DNA of 64,000 nucleotides, from positions 62,001-126,000 of the forward strand of contig JAUICL010000005.1 in assembly GCA_030427905.1 (NCBI GenBank), given 5' to 3'. The position numbers and the translations under genes were made by a program. A model generated the notes under the pieces. It did no database searches. It saw only the letters and a list, made by a program, of their open reading frames with translations, and was not told where the DNA came from. This document shows positions 9,484 through 18,718 of the stretch, piece by piece (the first letter of the stretch is position 1; the number at the start of each line of letters is the position of its first letter). The DNA comes from Bacteroidia bacterium. Its GTDB lineage: Bacteria; Bacteroidota; Bacteroidia; Flavobacteriales_D; Cryomorphaceae.

Positions 9484-10347
9484 ATGCGCATTTACCCAAT
9501 AGAAACTGGAAATTTTAAACTCGATGGCGGGGCCATGTTCGGCGTCGTTCCAAAATCGCTCTGGTCTCGTACCAACCCGCCTGATGCCAATAACATGTGC
9601 GAATGGTCTATGCGCTGCATGTTAGTGGAATATGGCGACAAGCTCGTTCTTATCGACACGGGGATTGGCGACAAGCAAAGCGAAAAGTTCTTTAGTTACT
9701 ACTATCTATTTGGTGAGAACACGTTAAAATCTTCGATTGAAAAACTGGGGTTTGGTTTGGATGAAATTACCGATGTATTCTTAACGCATCTCCATTTTGA
9801 TCACTGTGGTGGAGCCATCCAGTATAATAGGTCTACTCAGCGATACGAGCCTACTTTTCCCAATGCCAAATACTGGTCGAACGAGCTACACTGGAAATGG
9901 GCAACAGAGCCTAACCCGAGAGAGAAAGCTTCTTTCCTAAAAGAGAACATTCTACCAATCGAAGAATCTGGCCAACTTAATTTTGTAAAACGAAATGGCG
10001 ATTGGAGCGATGGGGAAATCTTCCCGGGTTTTAAGGCGTTTTTTGCCGATGGCCATACGGAGAGTCAGATGATTCCTTACATCGATTACAAAGGAAAGAC
10101 GGTAGTATTTTCGGCTGATTTACTGCCATCGTCTAGTCATGTACCTATGCCCTATGTAATGGGCTATGACGTTAGGCCCCTTCAAACGATGACAGAAAAA
10201 GAAGTATTCTTAACTGCTGCCGCAGAAAAGGAACACATCCTGTTTTTGGAACATGACCTTGCTACAGAATGTATCACAGTTCATCAGACCGAGAAGGGAA
10301 TCAGGCTCCATCAGTCTGCGAAATGGGCCGATATCTTTGGGGGATAA
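9484..10347 (+). CDS. MBL-fold metallohydrolase (AHL-lactonase-like)
   Basis: Zinc hydrolase with the metallo-beta-lactamase fold, 287 residues. Ligands seen: THLHFDHCGG (HxHxDH), a histidine in DGHTESQM, an aspartate in FSADLLPSSSH, and a terminal histidine in LEHDLATE. The spacing and the early LIDTGIGDK motif match AHL-lactonase-like and related thioester/lactone hydrolases; the substrate is not predictable. ATG 9484 was preferred over the TTG at 9478 because MRIYPIETG is the usual type of start. Confidence 0.85.
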   Translation: MRIYPIETGNFKLDGGAMFGVVPKSLWSRTNPPDANNMCEWSMRCMLVEYGDKLVLIDTGIGDKQSEKFFSYYYLFGENTLKSSIEKLGFGLDEITDVFLTHLHFDHCGGAIQYNRSTQRYEPTFPNAKYWSNELHWKWATEPNPREKASFLKENILPIEESGQLNFVKRNGDWSDGEIFPGFKAFFADGHTESQMIPYIDYKGKTVVFSADLLPSSSHVPMPYVMGYDVRPLQTMTEKEVFLTAAAEKEHILFLEHDLATECITVHQTEKGIRLHQSAKWADIFGG

Positions 10348-10353
10348 AAACAA

Positions 10354-10382
10354 ACAATCCCGCGCCACCAACACGGGATTGT
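10354..10382 (-). terminator. Intrinsic terminator, minus strand
   Basis: ACAATCCCG (10354-10362) and CGGGATTGT (10374-10382) form a 9-bp perfect stem with an 11-nt loop. Read on the minus strand the stem is followed by TTGTTTTTATCC, a good U-tract, so it most likely ends the small-secreted-protein gene upstream. On the plus strand (3' of the MBL gene) no T-run follows, though it may act weakly in both directions. Confidence 0.7.
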
Positions 10383-10462
10383 AACATTGTTGTCTCCATA
10401 AAGCCTATGAAATTCGGAACAACAAATGTGTTTTAATTTTAGCTAACTAATTGTTCTGACAA

Positions 10463-10753
10463 TTAGAAGAAAAAATTAATGAGAATGAAGGTCCAATCGT
10501 ATTGGAATGGCTCTGATTCTTCAGCGTTGATATTGCCGTTTTGATGGTCTGTTTCGCTCATCTCTTGCAAATCGCCGTCTGGCTTCAGCATCACCCCATT
10601 CTGAGTTGGAGTTTTAGTTTCAACCACGAACTTTGATTCAAGATGTGGGGTTTTAACTTGGTGTTTGTTAAGACCAAAAGTTGTTTGAGCGTTAGCTGCT
10701 GATACAGCAAAAAGCAGTGCTCCAGCCAGGAGTAGTTTTGATAGAGTTTTCAT
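10463..10753 (-). CDS. Small secreted protein of unknown function
   Basis: A 96-residue protein with a clear signal peptide (MKTLSKLLLAGALLFAVSAANAQ, cleavage after ANA). The mature part is polar and acidic, low in predicted order, and ends in the aromatic stretch WTFILINFFF. I recognise no domain. An 8-bp inverted repeat (CTAATTGT/ACAATTAG, 10447-10466) spans the stop codon and the stronger terminator lies about 80 bases downstream. Confidence 0.6.
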   Translation of the reverse strand: MKTLSKLLLAGALLFAVSAANAQTTFGLNKHQVKTPHLESKFVVETKTPTQNGVMLKPDGDLQEMSETDHQNGNINAEESEPFQYDWTFILINFFF

Positions 10754-11074
10754 GTTGCCTACGTTTAGTTTGTTTAATGTTTAACTTCATACTGAAGGTG
10801 ATCGCGATGATCGAGTTTGTTTGTTGTTTGTTTGTCTGACGACTAATCTATCGAATTTGTTACTTGACCCTACCGCGATTTACATTCTTTAACTTTGATT
10901 AACATCAGAAACAAGCTGATTTAGAAGGGGCTACAAACCCTGTAAGAGCCAGAAAACAAGCAATATTGAAATTCTAGCGGGCTAGAAAATCAAAAAATCT
11001 TTTTAGCGTTTGTTTAGAGATGATAATTTCTCCGTTCTTAGCACTTCTGCGCATACTATCATTAAATTTGCCAA
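10754..11074. other. 321-base intergenic region between small secreted protein and recR
   Basis: No ORF of note. It holds a T/G-rich tract around 10815-10838 with four TTTG units, a candidate plus-strand promoter (TTG at 10864-10866, 23 bases, TAACTTTG at 10890-10897), a 16-base palindrome at 10972-10987 and a second TAAATTTG at 11063-11070 only four bases before the recR ATG. None of these is firmly supported. Confidence 0.35.
10972..10987. promoter_or_regulatory. Palindrome upstream of recR (operator-like)
   Basis: TTCTAGC GG GCTAGAA is a perfect 7+7 palindrome with a 2-base centre. The centre is too short for an RNA hairpin loop, so a dimeric DNA-binding protein site is the more natural reading. 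It lies about 88 bases before the recR ATG. Single occurrence; could be chance. Confidence 0.3.
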
Positions 11075-11689
11075 ATGATCACTTCCAAGTACATTGAGAG
11101 AGCTGTGGATGAATTAGCCTCCCTTCAAGGAGTTGGTAGAAAGACGGCCCTTCGTTACGCTTTAGATTTGATGGGAAGAAGTGAAGATGATATCGAGCGC
11201 TTTGCCCAAGCCATTATCGAAATGCGACAGAAAATTCAATTCTGTTCAACTTGCTTCAATCTCTCCGATCAGGCTCAATGTGAAGTTTGCCAAAACCCGA
11301 ATAGGGAACACGACACAATTTGCATCGTTGAAGACATTCGCGACATAATGGCCATTGAGGCCACGCAGCAATACAAAGGTGTATATCACGTCTTAGGCGG
11401 GAAAATATCGCCGATGGATGGGATTGGCCCATCTGACTTGAAGATTGATCAGTTGCTAACCAGAGTCGTGGGACACAAACCAAAAGAGATCATTCTGGCT
11501 CTTTCACCAACTATGGAAGGCGATACCACGGCATTTTATCTTTTCAGAAAACTGGAGAAGCAAGGGATTGAAAAAATCTCGACCCTATCGCGAGGTGTGG
11601 CCGTTGGTGATGAATTGCAGTATGCAGATGAAGTTACTTTGGGGCGATCCATTCTTCACCGTACACCTTATGAAAATGCTGTGACTTGA
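11075..11689 (+). CDS. recR: Recombination protein RecR
   Basis: Works with RecF/RecO in RecA loading and gap repair. Seen: HhH region LQGVGRKTALRYAL at the N-terminus, a four-cysteine zinc motif (CSTCFN..CEVC), then the Toprim domain starting CIVEDIRDIMAIE and LGGKISPMDGIGP. 204 residues is the usual length. The stop TGA shares one base with the ATG of the following glycosyltransferase (TGATG), so translation is probably coupled. Confidence 0.95.
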   Translation: MITSKYIERAVDELASLQGVGRKTALRYALDLMGRSEDDIERFAQAIIEMRQKIQFCSTCFNLSDQAQCEVCQNPNREHDTICIVEDIRDIMAIEATQQYKGVYHVLGGKISPMDGIGPSDLKIDQLLTRVVGHKPKEIILALSPTMEGDTTAFYLFRKLEKQGIEKISTLSRGVAVGDELQYADEVTLGRSILHRTPYENAVT

Positions 11690-13635
11690 TGGTTCAACTC
11701 TCTGTCATTATTGTCAACTACAACGTATCCTACTTTCTTGAACAGTGCCTTCATAGTGTGATCAAGGCAAGTGAAGGCTTGAACATTGAGACCTTCGTCG
11801 TTGACAATAACTCCGTGGATGGATCGGTAGATATGGTCCGGGAAAAGTTTCCAGACGTAAAGCTTATCGCCAATAAAGACAATGTGGGATTTAGCCGAGC
11901 CAACAATCAGGCGATCCGCATTTCGAATGGGAAGTACGTTCTGCTTCTCAACCCCGATACACTAGTAGAAGAAGATACCTTCGCTAAGACCATCGCCTAT
12001 CTGGATGAACATCCCGATGTGGGAGGCCTGGGCGTGCGAATGATCGATGGTCAAGGTCAGTTTCTTCCGGAAAGCAAGCGAGGGCTCCCTACTCCACTCG
12101 TAGCGTTTTACAAGATTTTTGGACTATCAGCTATGTTTCCGAAGTCGCGAACATTTAGCGAATACCACCTGGGTTATCTCTCCAAAGAAGAAAACCATGA
12201 GATTCCAATTTTGTCTGGAGCCTTTATGATGATGCGGAAGGAAACACTCGACAAAGTGGGCTTGCTCGACGAAGATTACTTCATGTATGGCGAAGACATA
12301 GATCTTTCATATCGGATAACGCTGGGCGGTTACAAAAATGTCTACTTCTCAGAAACACGCATCATCCACTACAAAGGCGAAAGCACAAAGAAAAGTAGTG
12401 TAAACTATGTCTTCGTTTTCTATAGAGCCATGCTGATATTTGCCAAGAAGCACTTCAGCAAGCGTCTGGCCAAAACCTTTTCATTTTTGATTAATCTGGC
12501 AATCTATTTAAGAGCCGGTGTGGCTATCTTGAACAGGTTTATCAAAAAAGCGATCGTACCTGTACTCGATGGAATTCTGATTCTGGCGATCTTGTTTTTT
12601 ACCAAAGAGATTTACGAAGCATATGCAAGTAAGTCTTACGACTATACCTTAAGCTCAGTTGCCTTTGCAACGTACACAGGCATTTGGATGTGGGCTATTT
12701 ATCTATCTGGCGGATACGACAAACCAATACGCCTCGGCAACATTTTCAAAGGGCTAGCCCTGGGCACTGTGGCCATCTTAGCGCTATATGGGCTGCTCCC
12801 AGAATCACTGCGGTTCTCTCGGGCACTCATTTTGATCGGTGCAGTTGGTGCTGGCCTGAGCTACGCACTCACCAGAGGGCTATTCCACATGGCTGGATTC
12901 AAGAATTACCGGCTCGGTAGTCCTCCGCCGCAGCGAGTAGGCATTATCGGTGGTGAGCAGGAATTCAAACGCATTCAAAACTTGCTTCAAGAAGTTGATG
13001 ATCGATCTAAAGACAAGGCATTTCACATCGACTTAAATAAAGGTGACTTTGACGAATCACCAGCCGAACGGCTTTCACAAATCATCGAAGTATACGCGCT
13101 AAACTCAGTGATCTTCAGCGGAGAAGACATCCCATCGCATCAAATCATTTCGTTGATGTCGGCCGTTAACGCATCCCGAATCAACTTTAAAATTGCTCCG
13201 CCAGAGAGCTTGTACATCATAGGAAGTGAATCGATCGAAAAAGGTGGCGATCTCTTCATCATGGATCTCAACGCGATTAGCAATCCAAAAAACAAGCGAA
13301 AGAAACGATCGCTCGATGTTCTCTTGGCAACCACCATGCTCCTGACCAGCCCTATTCTCGTGTGGTTCGTCAAAAAGAAATGGGGGTTCATTAAAAACAT
13401 ATTTCAGGTACTGAGCGGAAAAAAATCGTGGGTGGGCTATGCCAACACAACTGAGTTGAGCCCTGAGCTACCAAAAATAAAACCCGGTGTACTCAACCCT
13501 ATTGACAGGCTCAGCAGGGTAAAGCACCCGTTGGACACAGGCAAAAAACTCAACGCCGTATACGCCAGAGCCTATAGCACCAGAAACGACCTGGCTATAA
13601 TTGGGTCGGGGTTTAAAAGATTGGGACGTTTATAA
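11689..13635 (+). CDS. GT2 glycosyltransferase fused to a phosphoglycosyltransferase-like tail
   Basis: A 648-residue chimera. Residues 1-235 are a GT-A family 2 domain (SVIIVNYN, VDNNSVDGS, LNPDT as DxD equivalent, GEDIDLSYR), like rhamnosyltransferases. Three to four TM segments follow (about 275-395), then a nucleotide-fold-like stretch (VGIIGGEQEFKRI onward), then a C-terminal part (about 540-648) that resembles WcaJ/WbaP-type polyprenyl-phosphate sugar transferases (KRSLDVLLATTML, GKKSWVGY, LPKIKPGVL). That part lacks the catalytic core normally found between those motifs. The start is ATG 11689 rather than TTG 11686. Likely an inner-membrane enzyme of surface polysaccharide assembly; the tail may be structural only. 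Confidence 0.8.
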   Translation: MVQLSVIIVNYNVSYFLEQCLHSVIKASEGLNIETFVVDNNSVDGSVDMVREKFPDVKLIANKDNVGFSRANNQAIRISNGKYVLLLNPDTLVEEDTFAKTIAYLDEHPDVGGLGVRMIDGQGQFLPESKRGLPTPLVAFYKIFGLSAMFPKSRTFSEYHLGYLSKEENHEIPILSGAFMMMRKETLDKVGLLDEDYFMYGEDIDLSYRITLGGYKNVYFSETRIIHYKGESTKKSSVNYVFVFYRAMLIFAKKHFSKRLAKTFSFLINLAIYLRAGVAILNRFIKKAIVPVLDGILILAILFFTKEIYEAYASKSYDYTLSSVAFATYTGIWMWAIYLSGGYDKPIRLGNIFKGLALGTVAILALYGLLPESLRFSRALILIGAVGAGLSYALTRGLFHMAGFKNYRLGSPPPQRVGIIGGEQEFKRIQNLLQEVDDRSKDKAFHIDLNKGDFDESPAERLSQIIEVYALNSVIFSGEDIPSHQIISLMSAVNASRINFKIAPPESLYIIGSESIEKGGDLFIMDLNAISNPKNKRKKRSLDVLLATTMLLTSPILVWFVKKKWGFIKNIFQVLSGKKSWVGYANTTELSPELPKIKPGVLNPIDRLSRVKHPLDTGKKLNAVYARAYSTRNDLAIIGSGFKRLGRL

Positions 13636-13676
13636 ATTCTGGTCCTTTGTCAGGCAGTAGTTCTGGAAGAAACCAC

Positions 13677-13684
13677 TATTTTTG
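13677..13684 (+). promoter_or_regulatory. Candidate -7 element for the E2 gene
   Basis: TATTTTTG fits the Bacteroidota -7 consensus TAnnTTTG and would place the start of transcription near 13691, 18 bases before the ATG. The nearest TTTG upstream (13646-13649) is 27 bases away, longer than usual, so only half the promoter is supported. Confidence 0.35.
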
Positions 13685-13708
13685 CACCGCCAACCAGATA
13701 ACAACAAT

Positions 13709-15049
13709 ATGTCAGAACTTGAAGTTCTTCTTCCCAAAATGGGAGAAAGCGTAGCAGAAGCAACAATTGTACAATGGGTAAAAAATGAAGGCGATGCTGT
13801 AGAAGCAGATGAGCCGATCATTGAGATTGCCACAGATAAAGTTGACAGCGAGGTTCCTGCTCCTGAGGATGGTATCCTGATCAAGAAACTTTGTGAAGAA
13901 GGTGATGTGGTAGAAGTAGGTCAACCAATAGCCATCATTCAAACCGAAGGTAGCGGTACATCTACCGTTTCTGCACCATCTGCAAGTGAAGCTGCCCCGA
14001 AGGCTGAGCCCGTTTCGAATGGTACTCCTGACTTGGCTGACATACCGGGGATGGAAAGTCTGGAAGAATTGAGCAAAGAAGGCCCATCAGGCCGCTTTTA
14101 CTCTCCATTGGTGAGAAACATTGCCAAAACAGAAGGTGTTTCAATGACCGAGCTTGAATCTATTTCTGGAACTGGGAAGGATGGCCGCGTTACTAAAAAA
14201 GACATTTTAGATTACCTACCGAATAGAACGGCAAAAGGCGCAGCGCCTGTGGCAGAAAAGCCAGCTCCAAAGCCTGCGGCCAAAGCCGCTGAGCCTGCAA
14301 ATGCTCCAGCCATCAAAGGCCCACAAGTCAGCGTTGGTGGCGACGACGAAATCGTGGAAATGGACAGAATGAGAAAGCTCATTTCTGAACACATGGTGAT
14401 GTCAAAGCACGTTTCTCCACACGTTACATCGTATGTCGAAGCCGACATGACGAACATTGTAAACTGGAGAAACAAGTGGAAAAACAAATTTGAAGAACGC
14501 GAAGGTGAAAAGCTCACGTTCACTCCTATCATCATGGAAGCTGTGATCAAGGCTATCAAGGATATGCCGATGATCAATGTTTCGACGGATGGCACCAATA
14601 TCATCAAGCGCAAGCACATCAACATTGGGATGGCCGCAGCTTTGCCAACGGGTAACCTGATCGTACCAGTTATTCACGATGCTGACCAACTCAATATGGT
14701 AGGGCTTGCCAAGAAAGTGAATGATCTTGCTAATAGAGCGAGAAACAACCAGTTGAAGCCCGAAGAAATTCAAGGTGGTACCTATACAATCACCAACGTT
14801 GGAACCTTCGGAAACGTGATGGGTACGCCGATCATTAACCAACCACAAGCGGCCATTATGGCTGTTGGGGCAATCCGAAAGAAGCCAGCTGTGATCGAAA
14901 CACCGCAAGGTGACTTCATTGGAATTCGCCATATGATGTTCCTTTCTCACTCCTACGATCACCGCATTGTAGACGGAGCTCTAGGTGGTACGTTCGTAAG
15001 AAAGGTAGCTGATTACCTCGAGCAGTTCGACGTCAATCGAGAAATTTAA
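13709..15049 (+). CDS. 2-oxo acid dehydrogenase E2 (dihydrolipoamide acyltransferase)
   Basis: Acyltransferase core of a 2-oxo acid dehydrogenase complex (pyruvate, branched-chain or 2-oxoglutarate). Domains: lipoyl domain at 1-78 with the lipoylated lysine in IATDKVDSEV, Ala/Pro linker, E1/E3-binding domain at about 125-165 (YSPLVRNIAKTEG), second Ala/Pro linker, and catalytic domain from about 210 with the active-site HSYDHRIVDGALGG. 446 residues. ATG 13709 starts MSELEVLLPKMGESV; the TTG 27 bases upstream is ignored. No E1 or E3 gene is adjacent. DKVDSEVPAP resembles branched-chain E2 more than succinyltransferase. Confidence 0.92.
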   Translation: MSELEVLLPKMGESVAEATIVQWVKNEGDAVEADEPIIEIATDKVDSEVPAPEDGILIKKLCEEGDVVEVGQPIAIIQTEGSGTSTVSAPSASEAAPKAEPVSNGTPDLADIPGMESLEELSKEGPSGRFYSPLVRNIAKTEGVSMTELESISGTGKDGRVTKKDILDYLPNRTAKGAAPVAEKPAPKPAAKAAEPANAPAIKGPQVSVGGDDEIVEMDRMRKLISEHMVMSKHVSPHVTSYVEADMTNIVNWRNKWKNKFEEREGEKLTFTPIIMEAVIKAIKDMPMINVSTDGTNIIKRKHINIGMAAALPTGNLIVPVIHDADQLNMVGLAKKVNDLANRARNNQLKPEEIQGGTYTITNVGTFGNVMGTPIINQPQAAIMAVGAIRKKPAVIETPQGDFIGIRHMMFLSHSYDHRIVDGALGGTFVRKVADYLEQFDVNREI

Positions 15050-15059
15050 GCTCTCAAGA

Positions 15060-15091
15060 TTGAGTTAAGACGCACGTTTATGTTAGCTTTG
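15060..15091 (+). promoter_or_regulatory. Bacteroidota-type promoter for the PorE-like operon
   Basis: TTG (15060-15062), 21 bases, then TAGCTTTG (15084-15091), matching TTTG/TTG-N17-23-TAnnTTTG. Predicted start of transcription is near 15098, leaving a leader of about 15 bases before the ATG at 15113. Confidence 0.5.
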
Positions 15092-15112
15092 GGTAAACAA
15101 CTTTTTTAGTAA

Positions 15113-17158
15113 ATGTATCCCAAGCCCCTTACACTGACGTCGATACTGGCGCTGAGCTTTTTATGCTTTTTCAACATCAGCATTGCTCAGGATGCAAAAT
15201 TTGCAGAGAAGTTCCAGGAAGCCAATAGGTTGGATGAAGAAACGGAACTGAATCAATCATTCTTGATTTGGACTGAGCTCGCTACAGAGTATCCCACCAA
15301 TGCCAATGTAAATTACAAGGCGGGACGTGCATACCTCAACTCTTACAATCTCAAAACAGCAGCCCTCCCCTTTTTAGAGCGCGCAGTGGAGATTGGAAAA
15401 ATAGACCGGAACTACGACCCATTCAGCCCCTTCGAAAAAAATGTTCCCGTAGAAGTTTACTACTACTACGCCAAGGCACTTCATCTCAATTACAAACTTT
15501 CGGAAGCACAAGAGAATTACGAGAAGTTTCTTCAAGGAGCCCCAGGAAAGCACTTTCTGTATATCGAAGCTGAGTTGGGAATGGAGCAGGTCGATAACGC
15601 CAAAATCTTAACCAAAATTCCTGTTGAGTTTGAGATTGAGAATCTCGGGCCACTGATCAATACGGAGTTTAACGACATGGCCCCATCAGTTTCGGTTGAT
15701 GAAAATGCGCTGTTTTTTACCTCTGCCCGTTTGCGAGATGACTCATCGAATTACGCAGTATCCGACAAGACTACAGGATACTATTTTGATGACATCTACG
15801 TCTCTTACAAGGACAGAAATGGGGCCTGGCAGCGCCCTGAACTTCTGAGCATCAACACCCCCGACCACTCTGCGTCGCTCAATGTATCGGTAGATGGGCA
15901 AACGCTCTATATCTACAAAGCCGATGGCGGTAATGGCGACATTTATCGCTCCAAACTAGTTGGTGAAGTGTGGTCAGAGCCCGAACCTATGCCCGAACCT
16001 ATCAATTCGTCAGCGTGGGAAACGCACCTGACTACCACAGCTGATGGTAGAACCATCTATTTTGTAAGCGATCGAAAAGGAACTCTGGGTGGACGAGATA
16101 TCTTCCAGACAAAATTGCTACCCAACGGAAAGTGGGGTGACGCCAAGAACCTAGGTGATGCCATTAATACCATTCACGATGAAGATGCCGTATTTATGGC
16201 ACCCGATGGAAAAACGCTCTACTTCAGTTCAGAAGGTCACTCGAGTATGGGTGGGTTTGATGTGTTCTCTACGGAGTTACAGGAAAATGGTGAATGGAGT
16301 ACCCCTAAGAATATTGGATACCCGATCAACACGGTAGATGACGACTTGTTTTTTGTAACCAGTGCAGATGGTAAAAGAGCATATTTCTCTTCCGAGCGAA
16401 AAGAAGGGCTGGGAAAACAAGACTTGTATATGATCAGCCTTCCAGAGCCTAAAGAAGTTAAGCTTGCCGTGCTCCAGGGAACTGTTGTTCCAGCTGATGG
16501 CGAAAATATTCCCGAAGACCTCGTGGTTATTGTGACCAATAGAGAAACAGGTGAAGCGCAAATGTATACGCCGCGCAAAAGGGATGGAACCTTCGTTGCA
16601 ATCCTCCCACCCTGCTTCGATTACGAAGTCGACTACCTAATCGGTGGAACCACCGCTGCTTCTGACACCTTCTCAATAGACTGTGAAAGTGCATATCAAG
16701 AAATATACAAACAACTTCTCTTAGCACCTGTTGTACTAGGTGAGAGTGGAGCAGTGATGGTCGAGTCTACAGGTGGAGATGCCGTTCCTGCTGATTTCAT
16801 GCGTAATTTCGGTTACAACGAAAACATCGTTAGTGCCGAAGAGGAGATATTCAAAAAATTCATGGCATCAGTGAAAGCCATCTCTGAAAAGAATGGTGTA
16901 GCTAAAGTGGAAATTGTGGGAAGCTCATCTAAAGTTCCCACAAATACCTATGGTAGCAACCAAGAGTTGGCCAATATGAGAGCCAACAATGGTAAGGCTA
17001 GAATTTTAAAATATGCTCCCGAATTTGGCATTGACCCGAGTAAAATTGAGTTTGTGCGTGTACAAGGGCTTGTGCAAGGCCCCGAATACAAAGGAGATGC
17101 GCAAGCTGGAAGAGAGAAATACAAAAAGTATCAATATATTGAACTTATTGCCCATTGA
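15113..17158 (+). CDS. PorE-like TPR / PD40 propeller / OmpA-like envelope protein
   Basis: Secreted envelope protein of 681 residues with the order described for PorE and its paralogues: signal peptide (1-25, ending SIAQ), TPR-like helices (30-160), a WD40-like PD40 propeller (about 175-445, repeats such as LYFSSEGHSSMGGFDVFST), a carboxypeptidase-regulatory-like domain (about 455-540) and a C-terminal OmpA-like region (about 570-681). The OmpA part keeps NQELANMRANNGKARIL but the usual GHTD motif is replaced by GSSSKVP, so the aspartate that contacts peptidoglycan DAP looks absent. Overlaps the next gene by four bases, likely one operon. Paralogues are common, so a T9SS role is inference. 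Confidence 0.78.
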   Translation: MYPKPLTLTSILALSFLCFFNISIAQDAKFAEKFQEANRLDEETELNQSFLIWTELATEYPTNANVNYKAGRAYLNSYNLKTAALPFLERAVEIGKIDRNYDPFSPFEKNVPVEVYYYYAKALHLNYKLSEAQENYEKFLQGAPGKHFLYIEAELGMEQVDNAKILTKIPVEFEIENLGPLINTEFNDMAPSVSVDENALFFTSARLRDDSSNYAVSDKTTGYYFDDIYVSYKDRNGAWQRPELLSINTPDHSASLNVSVDGQTLYIYKADGGNGDIYRSKLVGEVWSEPEPMPEPINSSAWETHLTTTADGRTIYFVSDRKGTLGGRDIFQTKLLPNGKWGDAKNLGDAINTIHDEDAVFMAPDGKTLYFSSEGHSSMGGFDVFSTELQENGEWSTPKNIGYPINTVDDDLFFVTSADGKRAYFSSERKEGLGKQDLYMISLPEPKEVKLAVLQGTVVPADGENIPEDLVVIVTNRETGEAQMYTPRKRDGTFVAILPPCFDYEVDYLIGGTTAASDTFSIDCESAYQEIYKQLLLAPVVLGESGAVMVESTGGDAVPADFMRNFGYNENIVSAEEEIFKKFMASVKAISEKNGVAKVEIVGSSSKVPTNTYGSNQELANMRANNGKARILKYAPEFGIDPSKIEFVRVQGLVQGPEYKGDAQAGREKYKKYQYIELIAH

Positions 17159-18717
17159 CCTTATCGCAAATAAATAGATCAACGACTTTACTCGTATTTG
17201 CCACGACTCTGGTAAATTGCCTATTCAGTTTCGATTGCTACGCTCAAAACGAAAAAAAGGCTGAAGAAGCATTCGCTATGGGCAATTATTTCATGGCAAT
17301 TGATCAGTACTCATTAATCGTTCAAAAGGAGCCTGAAAATGTCAATGCCCATATCAATTTGGGAATTAGTTATCTCAGAACCAATATCGACCCAAAAGCA
17401 GCGTTAGATTATTTGCTCATAGCTGAAGGACTTGGAAAATATCCCGACTTTATTTTGGTTGAGATCGCACGAGCTTATATGTATCACCTCGATTACGATC
17501 AAGCCAAAATTTACCTTGCACGGTTCGAAGAATCTGGTGGGGTGAACAAAAAGAATCAAGACGACTTCGAGAGGATGGTGGCCAATTGTGATGCAGCCTT
17601 AGATTTGATTAAGTACCCTGTGGATGTGAAGTACAAAAACCTGGGGCCCTTGGTCAACTCAACCTACTCAGATTATCACCCTTTCATTACTAGCGACGGA
17701 AAATCAATCTTGTTTACTACACGGCGAAAAGTTCGTCCAGGAACACAACCCGAGTTTGATGGATATTTCCCATCCGACATCTTTCAGACCAAGCTGGTGG
17801 ATGGGGAATGGGAAGAGAGCCGCAAACTAGGCGACCGGATCAACTCCGTTTACGACGAACAATCTGTAGGACTCACTCAATCAGGGGATACCCTTTTCTT
17901 TTATGTAGACCACGTAGAAGACTACGGCGACATCTACACGAGCACAAAGAAAGGCGAAGCGTATACAAATCCTAAGCGGCTGGAAAATGAAGTTAACAGT
18001 CCGTTTATCGAGTCTGCTTGCTCTATTTCTCGCGATGGCAAAACCATCATATTTAGTTCCAATCGGCCGGGAGGTTACGGAGGCATGGATATCTGGATGG
18101 TTCGGAAGCAAGAAAATGGAATTTGGGGTGAAGCCGTAAATCTTGGCCCCGAGATCAACTCGAGATTTGACGAGGACTTCCCTACCCTTTCGATCGATGC
18201 AGAAGTGCTTTACTACTCATCCGACGGACATCCAGGTATGGGTGGTTACGATCTCTATTTCAGTACGTGGGATAATCAAAGTAAAATTTGGACAAAGCCC
18301 CAAAATCTTGGCTACCCAATCAACGGCCCCGCCGACGATAAAACGATTTCATTTGCCGGTGATGGCGAGTTTGCCGTTGTCTCAGGCAGAAGAGATGATA
18401 CCGTAGGCGATTTGGACATTTACACCTTGCAGTACGTCAAAAAAGTAGATGATACCCCAGCTATTTTTCTTCTCAACATTCCTACGAATGAGAAGAATCC
18501 AGCCGCGAAAGTGGAGATCAGGAATGAATTTGATGAAAAGGTAGGCGAATACTTACCAAACCGAATAACAGGTCGATACACCATCGCCCTACCGGTTGGA
18601 AAATACTTCATATACGTTGATGCCGAAGGTTTTCGACCTTACAATGAAGTACTCGTTGTAAACGACTTCCACAAGCGACAACTGCACAACGTAAAGTTGA
18701 TCAAACTGAAAAAATAG
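17155..18717 (+). CDS. TPR / PD40 propeller protein without OmpA domain
   Basis: A 520-residue sister of the preceding protein: signal peptide (about 1-30, ending CYAQ), TPR helices (33-150), PD40 propeller (about 165-425, with ISRDGKTIIFSSNRPGGYGG and LYYSSDGHPGMGGYDLYFS) and a short Ig/CarboxypepD-like domain to the end. It lacks the OmpA-like domain. The start is TTG at 17155, the only start before the signal peptide, and overlaps the previous stop (TTGA). Tandem arrangement suggests that the two proteins work together at the outer membrane or periplasm. Confidence 0.75.
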   Translation: MTLSQINRSTTLLVFATTLVNCLFSFDCYAQNEKKAEEAFAMGNYFMAIDQYSLIVQKEPENVNAHINLGISYLRTNIDPKAALDYLLIAEGLGKYPDFILVEIARAYMYHLDYDQAKIYLARFEESGGVNKKNQDDFERMVANCDAALDLIKYPVDVKYKNLGPLVNSTYSDYHPFITSDGKSILFTTRRKVRPGTQPEFDGYFPSDIFQTKLVDGEWEESRKLGDRINSVYDEQSVGLTQSGDTLFFYVDHVEDYGDIYTSTKKGEAYTNPKRLENEVNSPFIESACSISRDGKTIIFSSNRPGGYGGMDIWMVRKQENGIWGEAVNLGPEINSRFDEDFPTLSIDAEVLYYSSDGHPGMGGYDLYFSTWDNQSKIWTKPQNLGYPINGPADDKTISFAGDGEFAVVSGRRDDTVGDLDIYTLQYVKKVDDTPAIFLLNIPTNEKNPAAKVEIRNEFDEKVGEYLPNRITGRYTIALPVGKYFIYVDAEGFRPYNEVLVVNDFHKRQLHNVKLIKLKK

Positions 18718-18718
18718 G

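Noticed and set aside
14402-14962. Minus-strand ORF of 186 codons inside the E2 gene
   Set aside because: Antisense shadow of the catalytic domain of the acyltransferase.
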